Assembly: GCA_030998225.1 (NCBI GenBank)
Contig: JAPYXD010000045.1
Coordinates: 1,116,001-1,180,000 of the forward strand
Direction of reading: 5' to 3'
DNA length: 64,000 nucleotides
Origin: Diplolepis rosae
Lineage: Eukaryota > Arthropoda > Insecta > Hymenoptera > Diplolepididae
Shown one piece after another: positions 1-11,957 of this stretch. How positions within the stretch are numbered: the first letter of the stretch is position 1; every line of letters begins with the position of its first letter. Position numbers and translations under genes: made by a program. Below the pieces are notes generated by a model that was given only the letters and a program-made list of their open reading frames with translations, was not told the DNA's origin and ran no database searches.

Positions 1-279
1 GCATTTGGCTAAAAACGAAACGAATACCATCCATCAACCACCGAATTCAACTGATTTGTCTCCCTTCGACTTTTTCCTATTCGGTCGACTCAAGAAACCG
101 CTCCGCCGAACGCGTTACAGCACCCGAGTAAGGTCATGGAAAAATCAAAGATGGCTCTGATGGTTATACCGCAAACCGATTATAAAAAATGTTTCGAGGA
201 TTGGATCAAGCGCTGGCATAAGTGCGTTGCAGTCGATGGGGAGTACTTTGAAGGGGACAGTATCGATTATGATGAATAA
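1..279 (+). pseudogene. mariner transposase C-terminal remnant
   Basis: Reading the plus strand gives the end of a mariner-type transposase. It contains the catalytic block DLSPFDFFLFGRLKKPL, where the second Asp corresponds to the third acidic residue of the DDD triad, then DYKKCFEDWIKRWHKC and the usual C-terminal GEYFEG, ending at a TAA near 279. The first part is cut off by the window edge and the frame is shifted near 125-170, so it is a dead copy. The family is clear; the subfamily is not. Confidence 0.75.
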
Positions 280-718
280 ACTTGTATTTTTTATTTTAAA
301 AATAAAGTCCTAAAACTTTTTGATCAAGGTGGTAGATTGATAAATTTGTCCAATTCCGCTCTGGGTGTATAAACGGGTCTACCGTGGTTCTATCAGAGAT
401 CTCTTGAATCGAAGGTATGAGCATATAACAAGATCTAAACGGTTCATAGCGGAAACATAGATTAACAAATTTGGTCAAAGTGTACTCTGGGTGTCTAAAT
501 GACCTGCTTAACACACGTCAAGACCATATACGCGAAACAATTTCAGTCTTAGAATTTCAGTTCTTAGAACTTGCTTGAGACCCATATAGAACCTCAGGTA
601 TATAGAAACCCATGTTCTAATCGGGTTCTAACGGTTTTTTTAAGCAGGGAAAGTTCCTAATATCTAAAAATTTTCATCCGTGCTACCGTCGCGGCTCTAG
701 TGGCTCCCACAACAACAA
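280..718. other. no gene recognised
   Basis: AT-rich DNA following the mariner tail. It probably starts with the 3' end of that mariner. I see no splice-framed coding stretch, RNA gene or clear repeat here. Confidence 0.5.
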
Positions 719-1470
719 GGTTAATTTCCACATATTATATTATTTTAACACAATTAGTGACAATTAATGACTATGAACGGTCTGAAAATTCATTAAAAAA
801 CTCATTACGCGATTTGAGTCAGTAATTACTTCCGAAATTTTCCTAATAACCAAAAAAAATCGAACAGACAGTAGTTTTTTTTCGTCATTAGAGACGTTTT
901 AAAGGGATAAAGATGTAAGTACATCTGATTTTGAATTTTTGAATGAATTTTAGGAATATTTAAAATTATCAAGTCTTCGCGGTTATTAATTAAAAGAGTT
1001 AAAATATCGTACGGTAGCATGGAACAGTATGACGTTCCGAACACTATCATGACCAGTGTTTACCTTTTTAACGAAGATTGAGGTTACAGTCAAGAGACAC
1101 ATTTGACTGCTAGAAGCAGTCGAAAATTTTTAACAATCTTACGCAATTTTTAACACTTCAACGCTATTGTTACAGTGAAAAATGTTGTTGCGTTTACATT
1201 TGTTGTCTTCGAATAATCGACAGTTTCGACAAAAGTGATTTTTATACTTTTCATCAAAATAATAAGCGTGCCAATTTCGTGCTAAGGAATATATATATAT
1301 ATTTCTGTATGGAAATTGGACTGGAATTCCAGTATGTTATAAAGCAAGAAAGGATTGTTTCTTTTTTTAGTCGAAGGTATCAATAAACTCTTTTTATTTT
1401 CGAGGATTTCTCTGTGCCGTGGAGCAGAAAGAAACTGCCAACTTCTGTTCATGTAACTATTTTATTAAAA
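719..1470. repeat. left long terminal inverted repeat
   Basis: This pairs with 6281-7011 in reverse complement. Good matches include the start, the block near 1068-1110 (pairs with 6600-6665) and the block 1380-1440. Small indels occur throughout. The right copy has an extra ~48-bp GTTCGG-rich insertion (6678-6725) and lacks about 40 bp present on the left near 980-1035. Confidence 0.8.
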
Positions 1471-1956
1471 TATATTAATACTTATTCTTTACACTTTTTT
1501 TGTGGTATCTTTTGTAGTTGAGAATGCCTTGAGAAATCCATTCCTGAACGTCTTTCGGTACAAAACGTTCCGAAAAGATTTTTATTCGCTCTTGAGGTGT
1601 TTCAGTTCATTACTGTTGCATAACGTTACTTCATTGAAATATTTTTGTTTTTTAATATTTGTACTTTTTTGGAATATTTTTATTAATATTTGATGCATTC
1701 CCAAAAGGAAAAAATTTTCAAACCTGAGATATTGGTTCACATTTTGAAAAATTATAATATTGAATACATTTTTAATTCTCACAGAATTTGTTCAAAGTAT
1801 TATCAAGTTTTGAAATGAAGTATTAGGACCAACAGAAAGTTATCGTTTTTCATTTCCTGAATTTCCAGTGCCATTGATTCGCATTTTTTAATCAAGCAGT
1901 TAACTTGAGCCTGTAACGCTGCCATTAAGTCTATTTTATTTTTAAGAGAGTCAATT

Positions 1957-2392
1957 TCAATATTCATTGATGTAACATAATAAATTTAAATCCAACTGCG
2001 AAGATTGTGCAGCGATATTGTATGGCGCCGTACTTTCCATTGTGCCTTCGCCGTACAATTCCTCTACAATAAGTATTGCATTACGTACAGTTGTTTCGTT
2101 TTCCGTTAAAGCATGAATCAAAAGCTCCTAAATTATCGCCTGTCCTTTTTGATGCTGCAGGGAGATGTAGCTTTTCCAAATTTTAATAGACCTGAAAAAA
2201 AAATTAATGATCAATATGGAAATGAATAGAACTTATTTCAAAACACTTTTCTGAAGAAACAATTCGGTAACTTACTTTCACGAACACATTATGGTCGGTT
2301 ATCCGTGGGACTTTTCTCTTTCTTGATATTTTACCGTAAATGACTTTCTCTATAGTATTTTCATCACAATCTTTTGTCGTCAACAATTTCAT
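1957..2392 (-). pseudogene. unidentified ORF remnant inside the long-TIR element
   Basis: On the minus strand, 2392-2204 is open (starts MKLLTTKDCDENTIEK). After an apparent acceptor (TTTTTTTTTCAG near 2193), a second open stretch holds ELLIHALTENETTVRNAIL and ends at a stop near 1957, with one stop between them. It may be the second gene of the element or a captured gene piece. I do not recognise the domain. Low confidence that it was ever one protein. Confidence 0.3.
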
Positions 2393-3342
2393 TACAAAAT
2401 GGAAATCTTCAAAAGAAACGTACTATTTTCCGTGTTGCTAACTTAAATTGCCTTTGACATGACGTGCCTTCCGCGTTTTCTCCCAAGAGAAAAATTATTT
2501 ACTTAAAGAAACACGTGCTTCTTCTGTTTACTTTCAAACAGTGTTCGATTACGGCGCATAAACTCAGACGGTAGGGTGTACTTTGGACCGTATATCGGTT
2601 CTCCAAAGCATTAATTCTCCCAGGCGCAGTGAACTTCACGCTGGAAATTCTAAGAATTTTCAGGCGCGCATTATAATTCAGAAGAAAGGTATGACTTTTG
2701 AATTATTAGACTATTCTTCGAGGTTTATAGCAAATGAAATGATGAAGTATAATATTACACATAATGAATAAAATCGAAAAAAATGAAATTCAATAAAATT
2801 AATAGATTAATCAATAATCATATGAAGATCATAATGGATAAATAATAAATACAACTGAAATGATGTACCTTTTCTTTAACAATCAAACACATTAATTTTG
2901 CATCAATTCAATTTGAAATGTTTAATGTTGTTAATTTATTATTATTAAATTTCTTATATGATTCTTCATTTATCATGAAAATTCATACAAGAAATGAAAA
3001 TGCCAGGCTCTCGAATTATTAATTATATAAATACTTCTTTATAGTCTGGAATATTTTTTGTTCGTTTCATTATTTCGAAATTTACCTGATGTAATTTTAC
3101 CTTTCATTACTAAACTTGACATTTATTCTTATACTTACAGTCCTCCGATAATTTAAATCGATCGTGGTAATCGTCTTCAATCGTTATTTCGCAATTCGAA
3201 AAAGTACGATTAAATACGATTGAGGCAATATTAGCTGCTACCGTATTCAATCGCAATTTTTTTCTTGAGAAACATAATTTAATTATTTTGAAATTGCCTG
3301 CACAATAAATATAAAAACATTTATGGTTATTATTACTTACAG

Positions 3343-5120
3343 GCATGATGGATCAATTAGCAGATGATCAACAAAATCATCGAAAAAATAAAATGTTCGC
3401 TCCGGAAGTACATGATGAAGACATGGTCATTGATTCGGAAGATAATAATGCAAATGACGTAATAGCACAGAACTATGATGATAATTCGGAGGCTGATAAT
3501 TCCGATAATGAGGCTGCAAATCTAGATCACAGACAAGCAGACGATCAAGCTATAGCCATTGGCCAAGAAGAAATCGAAAACAATGCAGATAATGATAATG
3601 GTGAAAACGTAGTCTTTGTCTTTTGAGGCAAACGCCTTGACGATCCTCTAGTTGCACCTGAAGGAAATTTGACTAGAGGAGAAAAGTTCATATTGGAAAT
3701 TATCAAAAGTCTAAGTTCCCGGCACACCTACAAATATTTACTATTAAGTTACAAAATCTACAATTTAGCATTTGATAATGCTGATTTCCCTATCGACGTG
3801 AAGCCGTTGTGGGAATTAGTGAATCACAAGAGAAACAATTTGTCTCATGTTTTGGTGTGCACAATATGTTGGTAAGAATGGGGACATTTGTAGACACCAA
3901 ACAGAAATTGTAAATGTGGATAATATGGGCCTGATGCAAAGAATAGTGAACTTGGAACTTTTCTCTACACCAACCTCACATCACAATTGAAAGGACTATT
4001 AGACAGAGCAGGAATGGGCAGAGATTTCGACTATCCTTACACCAGAATAAAACGCAATCCTGTCGCACTGGAAGACGTTTACGTTGGCGCTGTTTATCAA
4101 AGACTTTCTTAGAACGGGAAATTTCTTTGGAGACCCAATCACAATTATTCATTAGCTTTGTGAACAGATGGGGTTGACCCAGCGAATAGCTCGAAAGTCC
4201 AAGTTTGGCCGGTCTTTATCCAACTTTTAGAGCTGTCGCCAAGAACTCGTCAACGTTATTCATTACTTTCTGCATTCTACGTTGGCCCTCGAAAACCACT
4301 GATGTCCCAGTATTTAACTCCCGTAGCTACAGAGTTACGTAATTTCAAGTTAAACAGAATAACGTGGAATCCGAATTGAAACGAAGAATGAGTTAGTCGT
4401 TTTTGTACCCTCATTGAATCTGCTGATTCGGATGCTCGATATTTGATAATGGGGATGACTCGACTTAATGGTAATTTTGGATGCACTTTTTGCACAACTC
4501 TAGGAGAGAGAATAAATCCAAATAATTGTTCGCACATTTACCGTTATAACGGTGCTAATCCCCCAAATGAACCTGCCGTGGAGCGAACTGACGCTTCCAT
4601 ATGACAAAATGCCCCGCTAGCTCATGCTTCGCTTGCCTCTCAGAAAGGAGTTTAGTTAATTTCAGCCATCAGTGTTATTCCGGGTTTTGATATGCACGAT
4701 GGATAACTTGTAGAGAGTTTACATTGTCTTTAGGAGGGTAATTTTGTAAGATGGTACAAATCATTAATCGTCCGAACACTGTTGGTTACATCAACCCCAG
4801 ACAAATTTCCAATATAAGTAATCGTGTCACACAAGCAAGACCGCTTACTAGAGTGGCAAGATTACCACGCAGCCTTGAAAACTTACATTACGAGCCCCAC
4901 TGATCGCGCGGGACAAATCGCCTGTCGAATTTTATTAGGACAAATGACAGAAAAGTGTTTAGATCTTCCGTTATCGTCAGGTTTCTTCAATTTATCAAGG
5001 GAAATGATGAGCAATGCAAAATACATAATTCACTTTTATTCCACTTTTCTCATTCAGATGCATTTATGTAAACAAAAAGAATATTTCCCAACACATTTTA
5101 ACGATAGTTATATGAAATAA
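3343..5120 (+). pseudogene. tnp2-like transposase, decayed
   Basis: An acceptor-like ...ACTTACAG precedes an open reading frame whose first part is very acidic (Asp/Glu/Asn rich, residues 1-93). One TGA at 3624-3626 interrupts it, and the same frame then continues with GKRLDDPLVAPEGNLTRGEK to 3875. Frame-shifted pieces follow: DDVYVGAVYQRLS-like text near 4075; TDGVDP-NSSKVQVWPVF at 4168-4218; a YVGPRKPLMSQYL block near 4280-4320; and a GNFGCTFCTTLGERI Cys pair near 4470-4515. A last open piece is at 4824-5120. The order and wording (TDGV..SS..WP, then GP.KP, then GNFGC..C) match the insect transposase-domain proteins related to Transposase_21. Multiple stops and shifts make it non-functional. 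Confidence 0.55.
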
Positions 5121-6280
5121 TTGCATACATCTTCGATGAAAAGTGATACTTAAACAACAATTTTATTATACACGCATTTCATTGGCTGTCTTAGTAAATT
5201 TATATATTCCTCGGAAAACATGAAAACAAAATCCAAGTCCTTTGTAAAATATTTCTATCTATTTTTCAGTTCATGCAACTACAAAGTATTGTAATTACAC
5301 GAATAGAATTTGTATAAAAATAAATTCAAATAAAAGATGATACTTTTGATGATTTTTGTTAAAATAACATCGTAATTGATCATACTTTAAAAATGCAATT
5401 GGTATTTTTGAAAGATTTAATTTCAATAAATGAAACTATTGTGAAAATTCAAATTTCAGTTCTCAATTTTATAAATTTCATTCTAGTTTGTAAGCGTATT
5501 GTTTCAAGTTGCAGTTCAATCGATTGAATTCATTAAATTCATTAAATCTCAAGAACTATTTGAAATTTTTATCCAAATCATAGGATTTCAATTAGAATTT
5601 GAAGATCATTTTATAAAGAACAAGGAGTATCTCCGATAGCAAATTTGACCTCGAAAATGCCGTCTTCGATGGTGAGGATAAAGACGACGAAGGTGCTGCT
5701 TAATTCGAAGATGAGGACGTTGCGCGCTCGCCTGTGGATTTTTTGTCGAGGCTACAGGAGATGGCGACTGTGATGAGCTCGTTAATAATTTGCAGTACGT
5801 TCCGGCCCAAAATCACTCTTGCGTCTTTGGTCGCTTCGCGATGAGTCATTGAAGTAAGCTAGTACCGCTTTGCCTCGGCGTTTTCCTTCATCTTTACCAA
5901 GACTATCGAACTCACTTCTTTCGGATATAAGTTCTTCATTTCGCCCTTGTATTGAACTTCGATTCAGGGCTTGCTACCGTTGTTTATTATTAATTCAATT
6001 TTTTCAACATTTAAGATTTTCCTCAAATCTATTTCCCTATAAAAAAATGCGCCCTTTTCAGATTCAAAGAAATTGTTTCATTATTGATATCGAAATTTCT
6101 GATAACGAGTATCCTTACTAAACTTGACCGTGATACATTTTTCATGATCGGCCACAAAACATACCACAGAAAGAAGTGTAGCAAATAAAAGGTTAAATTA
6201 ATACATTAAAAAACGCAATTACATAGAGCTAATGGAAGAGGAAAGTATTTTCGTAATTTATATATTTCAATAAAATAATA
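5121..6280. other. AT-rich interior of long-TIR element
   Basis: No gene recognised. The stretch is AT-rich with short repeats of AAATTT type, plus a GC-richer patch at 5640-5860 containing Asp/Glu-type codons with stops. It lies between the transposase remnant and the right terminal repeat. Confidence 0.4.
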
Positions 6281-7011
6281 ACGCAGACAGAAGTTGGCAG
6301 TTTCTTTCTTCTCCACAGCGCAGAGAAACCCTTGAAAATAAAAAGAGTTTATTGATAACTTTGGCTAAAAAAAAGAAACAATCCTTTCTTGTTTTATAAT
6401 TTACTATAATTCGAATCGAATTTCCATATCGATGTCTATATTCCTTAACACGAAATTGGCACGCTTATTATTTTGATGAAAAGTGTAAAAATCACTTTTT
6501 TCGAAACCGTAGATTATTCCAAGACAACAAAAGTAGATGCAACAACATTTTTCACTTTAACAATAGCGTTAAAATGTTAAAAATTGCGTAAGATTGTTGA
6601 AGATTCGCGACTGCTTTTGGCAGTCAAATGTGTCAATTAACTGTAACCTCAATCTTCGTTAAAAAAGTAAACACTGGTTTCGGCGAAGTTCGGTGAAGTT
6701 CGGCAAAGTTCGACTTTGCCGAAGCAAAAGTGAATGATAGCGTTCGGAACGTTAAACTTGATGATTTTACATAGTCCTACAATTCATTAAAAAATTCAAA
6801 ATGAGATTTACTTACATGTTTTCCTTTTAAAACGTCTTTAATGGCGAAAAAAAGCTACTGTTTGTTTGATTTTTTTTGGTTGTTAGGACAATTTCGGAAG
6901 TAATGACTGACTCACATCGCGTAATTAATTTTTAAATGGATTTTCAGACAGTTCATAGTCATTAATTGACACTCATTGTGATAAAACAATATGAAATGTG
7001 GAAATTAACCT
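6281..7011. repeat. right long terminal inverted repeat
   Basis: Reverse complement of 719-1470. It contains the recipient site of a small GTTCGG-rich insertion (6678-6725) that the left copy does not have. The unit there is close to AAGTTCGGCGAAGTTCGGTG, ending in a short palindrome around CGACTTTGCCG. Confidence 0.8.
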
Positions 7012-7197
7012 AGTTATGATTAACTTAGTTATGATAACATGTGATTTATCTTAATCTCTCTATACTTATTTCCGACCTAGCCTTTTCTTCGCACTCAGCT
7101 GTCGGCACAAGGTTATAAGAAATCCAATAATATTCACATTCAAACTCAAATCTTCGGTCTCTACTCAAATCTACCTTTACTATATAAGTTTGAAGTA

Positions 7198-8766
7198 TTG
7201 GATCTATAACTTAATTCGTGTGGTTTTTTTTTTCAAAATTTGAACGGTTATTCAAGAAAAACAGTATTATTTAAAGTATTGGCAATTCAAACTTGCAATG
7301 CGAGACCTGGTGGTCGACAAGCGAACTAATCAATATAGCTACCGTTGGGCTTCGCGCAGCATTGTGTATACTATACTAAAGCCAGATGCTCACAATGTAA
7401 CGCAGTAATTAATCAATTGTTTGACAAATAAATATATAGTTAACATAAAAAGTAAGTGACAAGTGCATAAATAAATATAAGCGTGAAAATAGAATTCTCA
7501 CCGAAGCACAGGAAAGGAAAGGACTTTACTCGTAAAGGCAGTGCTTGTGCGTACTCGCATAACATATTTAACGACAACTAAAGCATTTTTAGTAGTTACA
7601 GATAAACGTAATTTGAAAAGTCCTATTCAGATCAACAGTAAATACGTGAACGCCGAAGCCCTGCGGCAGCCATGATTTTTTTCATGCAGCAGCGCCCCTA
7701 AGCCCGCGGTGGACGTTTGTTTTGCCAATTGCCCATCTGAAGCTATGACTTTTCCCATCTTTCTGGCAATTTGTGGATTCCATCCCAAAAGAACTGCGCC
7801 GGCTTGGCGGCCAAGAATGAATCAAGCCAATTTTTGATACCTTGTTCTGATGTAAACCGTATTCCAGTGAGGGCGTTCTGCATCGACCGGAACAAAAAAG
7901 TTTTCCAAATGATTCTTAACCGGAATAGAAACATGGGGTCGAGCGTTGTGATGATGGAAAATGATTGCCTCGTACCTGGTCGCATATTCCGGGCATTTTT
8001 CGGCTATTGCTCTCTTCAAACGAATTAATTATGTTTGGTAGCGTTCTCCATTGATGGTTTCACCCGGTTTTAGCAGCTCATAATACAGCACACCCTTCTG
8101 ACCCCACCAAATACAGAGCATTACCTTCGCGCCATTGATATTCGGCTTTGCCGTTGATTTGGCTGGTTGGCCGGGCTTCACATATGATTTTTTACGCTTG
8201 GGGTTGTCGTGATGGATCCATTCTTCATCACCAGTAACAGTCCGATGCAAAAATTTCTTCTTTTTGTGGCGTTCCAGCAGCATTTCGGACATGCCAAATC
8301 GCCTTTCAACGTCTCTCGGCTTGATTTCATGTGGAACCCAATTTCCTTGCTTTTGAATGTATCCGGCTGCTTTTAAACGTTTTGAAATGGCGGCTTGAGT
8401 GACTCCCAAAGATTCTGCGAGCTCTTCTTGTGTTTGACAACAATCTTTATCGAGTAATGCTTGCAGTTCTTCATCTTCAAACTTTTTTGGCTGCCCAGGA
8501 CGTTCTTCGTCTTCCAAGCCAAAATCACCACTTTTAAATCGTGCAAGCCACTTTTGGCACGTTCGCTCAGCTAGAGCATATTCACCATAAACTTCCACCA
8601 AAATACGATGACTTTCGGCAGCAGTTTTCTTCATTTTAAAGTAATGAAGAAAAACTCCCCGGAAAAACTCTTTTTCAGGCACAAAGTTCGACATATTTGA
8701 ACGATGGAATAATAATCAAGTTACGCCATCTCTTAGCAAACCGCACGAATTGAGTTATAGATCCAA
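7198..8766 (-). mobile_element. mariner element with terminal inverted repeats and TA duplication
   Basis: The left end TTGGATCTATAACTTAATTC and the right end are inverted copies with a few differences, and TA flanks both sides (7196-7197 and 8767-8768). At 1.57 kb it is longer than the usual 1.3 kb, because 7230-7740 between the transposase stop and the left repeat is unusually long and may hold an insertion I cannot identify. The transposase is on the minus strand and broken (see 7743-8694). Confidence 0.8.
7743..8694 (-). pseudogene. mariner transposase, catalytic motif deleted
   Basis: It starts [19 protein letters not shown]. The N-terminal half is complete: helix-turn-helix region to about residue 120, the linker motif [14 protein letters not shown], and the first catalytic Asp in [16 protein letters not shown]. 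The frame shifts near 8029. The second catalytic motif is altered (FHHHNARPH in place of the usual HDNARPH). Just after KNHLEN about 60 bp are missing, removing the region that normally holds SPDLAPSDYH with the third Asp. The tail then resumes as LFR(S)MQNALTG...HKLPERWEKS in another frame. The copy cannot encode an active enzyme. Confidence 0.85.
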
Positions 8767-9640
8767 TACCATATTTCGAATTCAAATCTCAAATCTCTAT
8801 ACAAATCTAACTTTACTTTATGTTCACAACACTTTAATTTACTGGCTAAAGTTCCCTGATGGTAACCTACAACATGGCCGCCCTTGGCGTGCCTTCTTAT
8901 GTCGAGAGAGAGGTCGCCGTCGGGCGCCCACCGAGTTCCAGACACTCTGTTACGGGTTTCTCTAGCTCCAGCTCGCTGGGTTATTTCCGAGTTTCCGACT
9001 TCATGGCACCAGCCTTCCTCCTTTAACCTCACCAAAGCACACTTATTTCGCAAACTCGCCTAGTTGGCAGCTTGCTGTCCGAACGGGTTTTAACGTTCCT
9101 CTGTTGTCACTTTTATCAAAGAACCTATCCGGTACATTTTACTTAAGTATAACTGAAATTGATAATTGAAGTTATTCGCATTTGTGATTTTCATCTATTT
9201 TCTTTTTCTTGTCCTTCCTGTTTTTTTTTTACTTACAATTTTAAGTTCTTGTGAACAATACTATTTTGCTTATCTATTTATCATACGGAGAGATATTTTC
9301 TCTTAAAAAAAAAATTAATTGGTGCTCTTCATTCGTTTTGAACTACCTTTACTATTTTTTATTTTCTTATTTTCAATCTAAGCCTGAATTATAAAGAAAA
9401 AATTCTACCGCAACCTTGAATTTATAATTAGAAACTCATTTGATTATTACGCAGCTCTATTTTTCATATAAGAGTTCAATTTCAAAAATATTTTTGAAAA
9501 TATTATTCTGAAGCAAAAATCTGGTAGTTACTCTAAGTGCAGTACCTTGAGATTGGGAGAGAGTCCTTATCTTACGCATTTAACATATTTATCGCATTCT
9601 GGGTCGGCTGCATTCAAGTACTTGCTTCCTGTATATACCG
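8767..9640. other. unassigned stretch with a GC-rich patch
   Basis: No gene recognised. 8870-9090 is GC-richer than its surroundings (with GTCGGGCGCCCACC), like an LTR or retroelement leader, but I find no partner copy. 9100-9640 is AT-rich. Text close to 8780-8825 also occurs left of the mariner at 7145-7185, so the mariner may sit in locally duplicated DNA. Confidence 0.35.
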
Positions 9641-9799
9641 GGTGATGAATTCCTTTTGAATTACTCTTGTGACGGTCTAGTCACTTGAATAAAAATAAGC
9701 TATATAATTTTTAAAACTTGTGAATTAAAATGAAATATTTATTTACGTTGGAGCTAGAGGTTCTTGCCGTAGCGAAGATACATCGTAGACATATAACTT

Positions 9800-10362
9800 T
9801 TACGCCTTAGCTTGACTAAACTTTGCTCGACCAACCTCATTTGATTGAACCACACGCTCCCAGCGGTGCTTCCACATCTTAAAGCAGTCCTCGAACGCAG
9901 ATTTTGGAATGGCCTTCAGCTCGCGCGTCGAATTACTCTGAATCGTCTCGATGTCGTCGAACCGCTTTCCTTTGAGCGCCATTTTCAATTTTGGGAGCAT
10001 CCAAAAGTCGCAGGTAGCTATGTTGGAACTGTACGGAGGCTGGCGAAGCTGTACAATCTTGCGTTTCGCCAAAATTGCTGCAGAAGGTTCGATTAATGCG
10101 CTGGCGCGTTATCATGGTGAAGAAGCCAGTCACCGTACACACGCGAGTCATTCCTAAAATCTTGTTCAAAATTTCCCAAACAGTAGTTTTCGGTATTCCG
10201 AGATCATTTTCTAGTTCACGAACAGTCAATCGACGATCACCTTCAATCGCAAGTCGCACACGCTCGATGTTTTCCGGTGTTGTTGTCACCCCGCAGAGGC
10301 CAATCGAGCGACTGGCGGGATGATATAAACTTAGGTCGGATAATTTTCGGACACACCTCGTA
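9800..10362 (-). pseudogene. mariner remnant with internal deletion
   Basis: On the minus strand, the helix-turn-helix part reads IERVRLAIEGDRRLTVRELE and then GIPKTTVWEILNKILGM. After a short out-of-frame stretch the C-terminus follows: QRKIVQLRQPPYSSNIATCD, KLKMALKGKRFDDIETIQSN and FKMWKHRWERVVQSN. The centre with the first two catalytic residues is missing. The right end begins at an ACGAGGTGTGTCC inverted-repeat type terminus at a TA, inside an env-like reading frame (10363 onward). The matching left end was not found. Confidence 0.7.
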
Positions 10363-10887
10363 TGTGACAACGTGAGGAGTTATATTGTTTGTTACTTCGT
10401 TCCCAGGGCAACAAATTTTAATACAAATTGACGGCATAGATTTGCTAACTAACTTAACTACACCACATTTATACAAAATGTATAGTGTAATTGCTAATAT
10501 TGCGGTATAACCTACATATGTAAGGAAGTCGCTTGTTTTTTCTGTCCACAACCTTGTACGTCGCTTGGATTTAATCTCATTCAAAGAGCTTTCTACTCCA
10601 TCAAAGGTTTTGCTAGATTCTGCTCACGTTCCTGAGTTAATATGTTTCTGTAATGGCAACAGGTGATCTTGTAACAAGTTTAATCCGTCTGCAGAAAAGG
10701 GTATCGTAATGTTCTTTTTATAACTCGTGTGTTTTGCAAATTTTTTGCTTTCCCTTAATTTAATTATTGTGGAATTAGAATTAAGGACACAGTCTTCGTT
10801 GGCTCTTATTAATGTTACAAGGTTGATGTCTTCGCTCAATTCTCCTAGCATCATAGCGCATATTGTGATCTGATTCCAGATTAGCAT
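10363..10887 (-). pseudogene. errantivirus-like env, C-terminal remnant
   Basis: A minus-strand frame runs from 10887 to about 10363 with a single TGA at 10624-10626. It resembles the C-terminal part of the envelope glycoprotein of Ty3/Gypsy errantiviruses: an extracellular stretch rich in N-glycosylation-type sites, then a hydrophobic span (roughly LTYVGYTAILAITLYILYKC), a short cysteine-containing tail and a HVVTYE-like end. A mariner inserted at a TA in the tail cuts off the rest. Two relatives lie at 17145-17995 and 59707-64000. The family call rests on the shared layout of the three copies; it is a fossil fragment. Confidence 0.45.
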
Positions 10888-11957
10888 GTTTCGCGTGTTA
10901 TTGTTTATTTAAGCGGTCATTTTATTGAATCTTTTAACATTTTCCTTGCTGTATTCAATTCAAATTCAAAGAATCGACGATGAGAAAAATTTTTGACCCG
11001 TTAATCGATCTGCTAGCCACAAAGGCCTGAAAGAAGACAACAAAACTTGGTACCAAGTAACAGGCATCGCTATTCTTATTTTATACAAAGCTTGTAGCTT
11101 GAATAACTCGCTGCCGGAAATGTTGAAGGTTACGTAAAAGAAAGACGAGTCACCGCGAAAACAACCATCCACAAAAAGGTGCTTACTTGTCGCTGTCAAT
11201 GGTTCAGAAACCACATTCCATAATATAAATTGGCAGAAAACTTTGACTTGGGCGCAGTCTGGCGTGAGGTCGCCATGATTGGCTTGATCAGTTTCAAATT
11301 TCACCTACCGGGTTAGCGTGAGTCGCTCCAATTTCTTGTTAGTTGGAACCGACGGTTTAATACTTGGTCTTTCTTTTTTTTGTAAAAATTAATTTGTTTT
11401 TCTTTTTAATTCTAATTTGTTGATTAGATAGATTCGGAGCTTTCACTCCCCACTAAACAAATGTGAGATTTAATTAACTTTCCAACACTTTGCTTGGCTT
11501 CATATATTTCATGTTATTTAATTTAGCTTAGCCTGTGGCACTATTTAAAGTTAAATTATGTGTATACCCCTTAGAAGTAACCTAAAATCAGATCCTGAGC
11601 TCCCGAATCCATTAGTCCTTGTAGGGATTGTCTTGGGAACCATTGATATTCCATTTTAAACATTTTTTAGTTCTTACATTTTATTAATATAACTGTTACA
11701 AAAAATAGAGATTTTTGCATATTTAATTCCCAGGGAGTGGCTAACCCTTGCCAAAGGGTGGACGGTAAAAAATATATGCTATGATTCAATATAATAATCT
11801 CTATCTAAACAGAGTTTTTCTAGCTTTTCAAATGATCGTTCCAGTAAAAATTATACTTAATGTAATTCAAGAAAACTCTGAAGGCCTAATTTCATCGGTT
11901 GAATTTGAATCTGGGTAGCTTTAAAAAAACCCGCACGCTTGATTATATATATATAAA
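10888..11957. other. no gene recognised
   Basis: It contains a 112-codon open stretch on the minus strand (11304-10966) next to the env remnant. This could be an older piece of the same retroelement, but I recognise no motif in it. The rest is AT-rich. Confidence 0.3.

Larger units (their letters stand above)
719..7011. mobile_element. 6.3-kb DNA transposon with ~730-bp terminal inverted repeats
   Basis: The two ends are long imperfect inverted repeats. The left end starts GGTTAATTTCCACAT, and the right end is its reverse complement finishing at 7011. Matching blocks continue for about 730 bp, including the stretch around 1380-1440, which pairs with 6285-6350. Inside lies a decayed plus-strand transposase (3343-5120) and a minus-strand ORF remnant (1957-2392). 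No exact target duplication is visible at the outer edges. The transposase resembles the tnp2 / Transposase_21 type used by CACTA-like elements, but the ends lack a CACTA or CACTG start, so the superfamily is left open. The element is inactive: the coding region has several stops and shifts. Confidence 0.7.

Noticed and set aside
7145..8825. Target duplication of the mariner longer than TA, based on similar flanking text (TCAAATCT..ACTTTACT)
   Set aside because: Mariner duplicates TA only, and the similar text is imperfect and not adjacent; more likely a local repeat in AT-rich DNA.
10363..10887. Active endogenous retroviral envelope gene
   Set aside because: Stop codon, mariner in the tail, no gag-pol and no LTR pair; a fossil fragment only.
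10966..11304. 112-codon minus-strand ORF as part of env
   Set aside because: No recognisable motif and no alignment by eye with the other env copies; left unassigned.
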